From: DATEJJ01 sp051986465
Lineage (GTDB): Bacteria; Actinomycetota; Actinomycetes; Mycobacteriales; Micromonosporaceae
Assembly (NCBI GenBank): GCA_051986465.1
Contig: JBPYFB010000429.1
Location: 1 to 27,489, forward strand
Length of the DNA stretch: 27,489 nucleotides
Reading direction: 5' to 3'
Part shown: in pieces, positions 23,478 to 27,489 of the stretch
How positions within the stretch are numbered: position 1 is the stretch's first letter
Layout: every line of letters starts with the position of its first letter
The notes under the pieces: model-generated
Told to the model about the DNA's origin: nothing
Databases searched by the model: none
Seen by the model: only the letters and a program-made list of their open reading frames with translations
Made by a program: the position numbers and the translations under genes

Positions 23478-23492
23478 GGACATTCTATGTCC
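23478..23492. promoter_or_regulatory. Operator-like palindrome between WYL and NmrA-like genes
   Basis: GGACAT-TCT-ATGTCC is a perfect 6-bp inverted repeat with a 3-base centre. It lies 26 bases from the WYL ATG and 68 bases from the oxidoreductase start, a suitable place for an operator controlling both. Confidence 0.65.
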
Positions 23493-23559
23493 TAATCCCG
23501 GTCCAAGCTGGGTCCAGACAGAGCCGCAGAAGTCGGCGAAGACTCGAAGGAGAACCACG

Positions 23560-24402
23560 ATGACCATCCTCGTCACCGGCGCGACCGGCGCCGTCGGCCG
23601 CCACCTGGTCACCACCCTGCTCGAGCGCGGCGCGAGCGTACGCGCCCTGACCCGCAAGCCCGACAACGCCGCACTGCCCGACGGTGTCGACGTCCTCGCC
23701 GGCGACCTGACCGACGGCTCAACCCTCGGACCCCGCGTGTTCGCCGGCGTGGACCGGGCGTTCGTCTTCCCCGCACACGGCGTCGACGTTTTCGTTGAGG
23801 CGGCGGTCGCGGCCGGCATCCACCGCTTCACCGTCCTGTCCTCGCTCGCGGCCGCCCTGGAGTTCCCGCGGGACCGGGGATCCGCCAGCCAGGTACACCA
23901 CAGCGCGGTCGAGGCGGCTGTCACCGAGCGCACCGACGCGTGGACGATCCTGCGCCCCGGCACCTTCGCCAACAACCTGCTCTCCTGGGCCTGGCAGATT
24001 CGATCCGGCGCCCCGATCCGGGCACCCTTCCTCGCCTCCGCCCAGGCGCCCATCCACGAGTACGACGTCGCCGAGGCCGCCGCCGAGACGCTGCTGACCG
24101 ACGACCAACTCGGCGAGGCGATCGCGCTGACCGGGCCGGAGGCGCTCACCCGGGCCGAGCAGGTCGCCACGATCGGCCGCGCCCTGGACCGAGAGATCCC
24201 GATCATCGATATCACGCCGGAGGAGTTCCGCGCCGAGACCGCGCAGTTCATCCCGGAGCCGGTCATGAAAATGCTGCTCGACTACTGGAGCGACACACTC
24301 ACCACCCCCGACCACCCGCGCCCTGTCACCCGCGTCACCGGCCGCCCCGGACGCACCCTCGCCCAATGGGCGGCCGACCACCGCGCCGACTTCAGCGGCT
24401 GA
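23560..24402 (+). CDS. NmrA/SDR family NAD(P)-binding oxidoreductase
   Basis: A 280-residue atypical short-chain dehydrogenase-like protein. MTILVTGATGAVGRHLV (1-17) is the Rossmann nucleotide-binding motif, followed by RALTRKP and LAGDLTDGSTL, as in NmrA/QOR2 proteins. RFTVLSSLAAALE and WTILRPGTFANNLL are the later family motifs. No catalytic Tyr-x3-Lys is visible, so it may be a redox sensor or NAD(P)H-dependent quinone-type reductase. ATG at 23560 is chosen because AAGGAGA (23547-23553) is well placed; the open frame upstream is antisense to the WYL gene. The divergent WYL regulator probably controls it. Confidence 0.9.
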   Translation: MTILVTGATGAVGRHLVTTLLERGASVRALTRKPDNAALPDGVDVLAGDLTDGSTLGPRVFAGVDRAFVFPAHGVDVFVEAAVAAGIHRFTVLSSLAAALEFPRDRGSASQVHHSAVEAAVTERTDAWTILRPGTFANNLLSWAWQIRSGAPIRAPFLASAQAPIHEYDVAEAAAETLLTDDQLGEAIALTGPEALTRAEQVATIGRALDREIPIIDITPEEFRAETAQFIPEPVMKMLLDYWSDTLTTPDHPRPVTRVTGRPGRTLAQWAADHRADFSG

Positions 24403-24418
24403 CCACTGACCAAACCTC

Positions 24419-24458
24419 GGCGCCCGGCCGCCAGCACTACGAACACAGGCCGGGCGCC
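24419..24458 (+). terminator. Hairpin terminator after NmrA-like gene
   Basis: GGCGCCCGGCC (24419-24429) and GGCCGGGCGCC (24448-24458) are perfect 11-bp inverted repeats with an 18-base loop, beginning 17 bases after the stop codon. No T-run follows. Confidence 0.65.
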
Positions 24459-24700
24459 ATCGTGGCCAGCGCATGGGTGGTGTCCGGGGTTGACTGGCAG
24501 GCTCCGTTGATCGAGTAGTCGGAATTTAACCGAGGAACGGTGTTACGGTGACCCTCTGTCACACACCGGGGCCGGTGGCTCTTGGTCGTTCCCTGGATCT
24601 TGGGCACCCGCCGTGCGCATGCCGACACCGCTGCTTCTCGGTGCTGTTGCGGTGCCGTACCTGATAACGAGGACGCCGGCCGTGCCGCCGCCGGCGCGTT

Positions 24701-24823
24701 CGACGGTGCTGCGCCGGTGAGCTGGCGCAGCCGTTCCCGGTCAATGTTGGCGCCCTGGTGGTACAGCGATACCGCCATGTCCAGCGGACGCCGGGCGACC
24801 ACGAGGTAGGACACGTCCGCGAG
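24701..24823 (-). pseudogene. Sulfotransferase-domain fragment
   Basis: The minus-strand frame reads VSYLVVARRPLDMAVSLYHQ, then GANIDRERLRQLTGAAP. This is the conserved core of actinobacterial sulfotransferases (VVARxPLDxAVSLYHqxxNxD), which includes part of the 3'-phosphate-binding site of PAPS. Before and after this stretch the frame loses all resemblance, so only about 40 residues of a roughly 280-residue enzyme survive. The P-loop-like N-terminus is missing. It is a dead fragment. Confidence 0.6.
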
Positions 24824-24992
24824 ACCGGCGTCATGGCACGAGACGTTGCAGAGGTGAGGGTGGGGGACCTGTTCGGCCCGGAGCCGGCGAGGTGGGCCTC
24901 CGCGGCGACCCCGCACGTGCCTGCGGGCGGCGCTGCACACCACTCACCGCCTGGTGCTGGCCAACGACCGGGTCCGGATCTACGCGAGATAA
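24824..24992. other. Spacer with unassigned frames
   Basis: A short plus-strand frame (RRLRAALHTTHRLVLANDR, ending at a TAA near 24990) looks protein-like but has no start or recognised family. Otherwise nothing is seen. Confidence 0.25.
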
Positions 24993-25502
24993 TCATCCCG
25001 ACGGTGTCGCGCTGGGTGGGGCCGGCAGAAATGAAGTCGGCGGCGGAGGAAACGCGCCACCGGTACCGGTTCGGAACGCGTCATTGACGTTGCTGATGAG
25101 CCAGGCTCCGGACACCCGGGTCAGTTCCAGATGCCCGATGTCACCGATGTCCGCGATTGCCTTGTCGGGCGCAGAAAATGCTATCTGGCCGACTTGCACT
25201 CTGCGTAGTTCATTTCTGCCGGTCGGCCCGAGCGATCGCGAAAGATCGGTCACGGCTTCCCGGCAGTCCCGTACAGATTGGCGGGTGGCGAACTGATCCT
25301 GTGCCGTTCTCGTCATGAGCGCGCAGGCCCGGCCGCCGTCCGAATCCGCTATCGCGGCAGCCCAGGTCGTGATCATCGTGCGAGCGGCGGCCCGCTGATC
25401 GGGATCCTGCCCGGCTTGGTCGCGCAGATTGGCACAGCTGACCGCGGCGGCCGATAGGGCTACCGCGACGATTGTCCAGATATGGCGCAGAGGCAGTTTC
25501 AT
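24993..25502 (-). CDS. Small lipoprotein of unknown function
   Basis: A 169-residue predicted lipoprotein. MKLPLRHIWTIVAVALSAAA opens a type II signal peptide with lipobox AVSC and lipidated Cys23. The mature part (AAARTMITTWAAAIADSDGG, CALMTRTAQDQF, VRDCREAV) looks like a helical/NTF2-like lipoprotein domain, and the tail is Pro-rich (PPPPTSFLPAPPSATPSG). The ATG at 25502 is chosen because the signal peptide begins there; the frame continues open upstream for 42 codons with no sensible protein. It is divergent from the secreted protease with 143 bases between them. It probably sits on the outer face of the cell membrane. Confidence 0.75.
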   Translation of the reverse strand: MKLPLRHIWTIVAVALSAAAVSCANLRDQAGQDPDQRAAARTMITTWAAAIADSDGGRACALMTRTAQDQFATRQSVRDCREAVTDLSRSLGPTGRNELRRVQVGQIAFSAPDKAIADIGDIGHLELTRVSGAWLISNVNDAFRTGTGGAFPPPPTSFLPAPPSATPSG

Positions 25503-25523
25503 GCGCCAACCATAGGTCCGAAC

Positions 25524-25535
25524 ACAGCTAGCTGT
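25524..25535. promoter_or_regulatory. 12-bp perfect palindrome in divergent promoter region
   Basis: ACAGCTAGCTGT lies 22 bases upstream of the lipoprotein start and 110 bases upstream of the protease start. The surrounding spacer (25503-25645) is clearly richer in A and T than the genes, as expected of promoters. No regulator gene is adjacent. Confidence 0.3.
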
Positions 25536-25645
25536 TGTCCGGTATGAGACTAGACAGAAAATTGCTATCCCGTTCTTGAATTCCGGCTGACTTAAATCAC
25601 TCCTCATTCTGCTGCCTACGTCAGGCAACGAGAGGAGTGAGGGGA

Positions 25646-27004
25646 ATGAAGCTCCACAAAGCAGCGAGGTGGGCCCTGGTCACCGGGGCGGTGGCCGTGC
25701 TCGCGGCCGGCGTCCTGGCGGCGCCGGCCCAGGCGTCGCCTGCCCGTCCGCAGCCCGCGCCGGCCGGTCCGCAAGGCGCGCCGGCCGCGCCAGCGGCGAC
25801 GGCGGCCGCCAAGCCCGGGCTCGCCACAAGCGACGCCGTGGCCGCTCCAGACGCCGCGCTGTCCGCGCGGCAGAACGCCATGATGCCGGCGGCGCAGGCC
25901 CTGTCCGCCCAGGCGCGCAACGCGTCGTCGGACATCGGCGGCGTCAAGATCGATCCCGCGACCGGCGTGATCGACCTGTACCGCACGAACCCGGCCCAGT
26001 CCCTGGGCATCGCCGGGCTGCCGGCCGGCGTCAAGCTGGCCGTGCACCAGTCCAAGTTCACCCGCACGGCAATGAACCAGGCGGCCAGCCAGGTCATGCG
26101 GGACGCGCAGGCGCTGGGCCAGCAGAAGGTCGGCGTCACGTCGGTGGGTCCGACGGTCGACGGGTCGGGCATCGCCGTGACCGTGCTCGCCAGCGACGCG
26201 AACCAGCTCGCAGACGCCACCTCGGTCCTGCGCAAGCAGTACGGCTCGATCATCGGTACGGTGCGCTCAGTGTCCCGGCAGCCGTCGCAGAACGACCTGT
26301 ACTTCGCCGGCTGGCGGTTCAACGACTTCGCACCCTGGTACGGCGGCGACCGCATCGCGTCCAGCGTGGGCGGCTGCAGCACCGGGTTCGCCGCGAACTA
26401 CAACGGCGGGCCGGTCATGCTGACCGCGTCGCACTGCGGCGGCACGGGTACGGCGTTCTACAACGGACCCACCACCGGCGGCGGGTTCAACCTCATGGGA
26501 TCGTCGGTGTACAGCGACACCGCGACCGACGTCGGCGCGATCTCGGTCTCGTCCTACTCGCTCTACGTCAACGTGGGTGCGGCGGAGAACTCGACGCAAC
26601 TCTACGTCGGCTCCTGGGCGAGCCCGGTCGTCGGCGAGTACCTGTGCCAGTCCGGCTCGTACACCGGTGAGGTGTGCGCGCTGCAGGTCGTGGACACCGG
26701 ACAGTACAACTGCCTCAGCTGGTTCCTGTGGTGGTGCACCTCCTCGCAGGGGCCGCTGGCCGACGTCATCAACTACTACGGATCGGCGTCCTACTCGGCC
26801 GGCCACGGTGACAGCGGCGGCCCCGTCTACCTGCGCAGCGGCAGCAGCGGCACGGCCGTCGGGCTGGTCCACGGGGTGCTGACCGGCAACGCCGCCTCGG
26901 CGTACCCGGCCTACACGCCGGACACGCTGTGGTGCCCGGCTCCTGAAGGCTGGAGCCAGCGCTGCTCATCCGGATTCTCGTTCGCACACATGCCCGGGTT
27001 CTGA
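25646..27004 (+). CDS. Secreted trypsin-like (S1 family) serine protease with propeptide
   Basis: A 452-residue exported protease precursor. Residues 1-30 are a signal peptide (KLHKAARWALVTGAVAVLAA, cleavage after AQA). Residues 31-230 are an Ala/Pro-rich segment followed by a likely pro-domain. The catalytic domain follows, with triad residues His263 (TASHC), Asp295 (TDVGAI) and Ser390 (GDSGGP). Several cysteine pairs (GGC, SHC, YLCQ, EVC, YNC, WWC) suggest disulfides. The pro-domain points to the alpha-lytic/streptogrisin-like group, but the catalytic domain is divergent from it. ATG at 25646 is used because AGGAG (25633-25637) is eight bases upstream; a GTG at 25637 lies within that site. 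Confidence 0.9.
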   Translation: MKLHKAARWALVTGAVAVLAAGVLAAPAQASPARPQPAPAGPQGAPAAPAATAAAKPGLATSDAVAAPDAALSARQNAMMPAAQALSAQARNASSDIGGVKIDPATGVIDLYRTNPAQSLGIAGLPAGVKLAVHQSKFTRTAMNQAASQVMRDAQALGQQKVGVTSVGPTVDGSGIAVTVLASDANQLADATSVLRKQYGSIIGTVRSVSRQPSQNDLYFAGWRFNDFAPWYGGDRIASSVGGCSTGFAANYNGGPVMLTASHCGGTGTAFYNGPTTGGGFNLMGSSVYSDTATDVGAISVSSYSLYVNVGAAENSTQLYVGSWASPVVGEYLCQSGSYTGEVCALQVVDTGQYNCLSWFLWWCTSSQGPLADVINYYGSASYSAGHGDSGGPVYLRSGSSGTAVGLVHGVLTGNAASAYPAYTPDTLWCPAPEGWSQRCSSGFSFAHMPGF

Positions 27005-27013
27005 CAGCGGGGC

Positions 27014-27044
27014 GGCCGGGCGGCCCTCTCACGGCCGCCCGGCC
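27014..27044 (+). terminator. Strong 12-bp hairpin terminator after protease gene
   Basis: GGCCGGGCGGCC (27014-27025) and GGCCGCCCGGCC (27033-27044) are perfect inverted repeats around a 7-base loop, followed by TTGCGT. The hairpin begins 10 bases after the stop. Confidence 0.8.
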
Positions 27045-27121
27045 TTGCGTGCCGGCCACCTCTGTGTCGACCATTGGCCCTGCCCTACGGCGGCGGGCCG
27101 GCTTCTCGCCGGGCGACGGCC

Positions 27122-27238
27122 ACCGGCCGAAGACTCACGGTCGCCAACGCCCGACGCATTGTCCGCCGAGTCCTCGACATCACCGGCACCTTTCCCACTC
27201 TGGCCGGCGAGGACCCTTTCGAACCGGAACGGACCTGA
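27122..27238 (+). pseudogene. Possible C-terminal fragment of a STAS-domain protein
   Basis: A frame ending at TGA 27236-27238 reads LTVANARRIVRRVLDITGTF, then PTLAGEDPFEPERT. This resembles the last helix and tail of STAS/anti-sigma-antagonist-like proteins (LxVxNPxxxVRRVLxLTG). No start or upstream domain is visible, so it would be a truncated relic. The match is short and from memory of the family pattern. Confidence 0.3.
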
Positions 27239-27489
27239 GAACATGCCAGTCGTCCGTCGCCCGCCGGGCTGTTCGGGGTCATTCGACCGGCGCCATCATC
27301 ACGCCAGGCTCGATGCCGCCGTCGCCGTAGCGGCTGCTCGACCCTGCTAGCGGTACCGGCGACAGCGTCCCGGTCAGTCGATGTGACTCGGGACTTCGCG
27401 CAGGCTGGGACTAGCGGCCCAGCACATCTGCATGGCGATCGCGCATGAGCAACGAGACGGACGATAGCGAATACCGCGTCGTGGCATCG
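27239..27489 (+). other. Right-edge spacer with possible gene start at 27445
   Basis: Mostly without signal. An ATG at 27445 opens 15 codons to the window edge (MSNETDDSEYRVVAS) with a weak ribosome binding site. It could be the start of a gene continuing outside, but the stretch is too short to call. Confidence 0.2.

Overview
The window is high-GC DNA with several GTG starts, Shine-Dalgarno-led genes, a GlnR-type nitrogen operator and many families typical of soil Actinomycetota: an ABC-F ATPase, DrrAB-type ABC pairs, secreted glycoside hydrolases with CBM2, LacI/TetR/WYL regulators and a NasA-NirBD-NarK nitrate cluster. A filamentous actinomycete is most likely, perhaps of the Micromonosporaceae. 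The genus is inference only; no rRNA or other phylogenetic marker is present.

Layout. (1) 1-1.7 kb: an ABC-F ATPase running off the left edge, a divergent DHFR/RibD-fold reductase, a YCII-like 5' stub and a small hypothetical gene. (2) 1.98-8.8 kb: a complete nitrate assimilation operon (nitrate reductase, a small protein of unknown role, NirB, NirD, NarK-type transporter) behind an 11-bp-phased GlnR-like operator array. (3) 8.8-9.5 kb: gene debris, including a frameshifted tail of an amino-acid ABC ATPase. (4) 9.5-12.5 kb: a secreted GH26-like glycanase with CBM2 and, upstream on the same strand, a LacI regulator. The spacer between them carries helically phased repeats and a LacI-like palindrome. 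(5) 13.0-16.8 kb, minus strand: a VOC protein, a cyclic-nucleotide-domain/thioredoxin-reductase-like flavoprotein without the usual CxxC, and a pentapeptide-like membrane protein. (6) 16.9-20.4 kb: a TetR gene divergent from a tightly packed operon of ABM-fold protein, DrrA-like ATPase, DrrB-like permease and methyltransferase, with a clear operator between them. (7) 21.0-21.9 kb: an orphan polytopic membrane protein. (8) 22.4-24.4 kb: a WYL regulator divergent from an NmrA-like oxidoreductase, with a shared palindrome. (9) 24.4-27.5 kb: a sulfotransferase fragment, a small lipoprotein, a divergent secreted trypsin-fold protease with a strong terminator, and a possible STAS fragment.

How the genes work together. 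The nitrate operon forms one pathway: import by NarK, nitrate to nitrite by NasA, nitrite to ammonium by NirBD, under nitrogen control. The GH26/LacI pair looks like inducible mannan-type polysaccharide use. TetR-ABM-DrrAB-methyltransferase looks like an inducible efflux and modification cassette for an unknown small molecule. The spaces between these modules hold truncated genes (YCII, ABC ATPase, sulfotransferase, possibly STAS), consistent with a decaying accessory region. I saw no CRISPR array, complete tRNA or rRNA, intact transposase or integrase.
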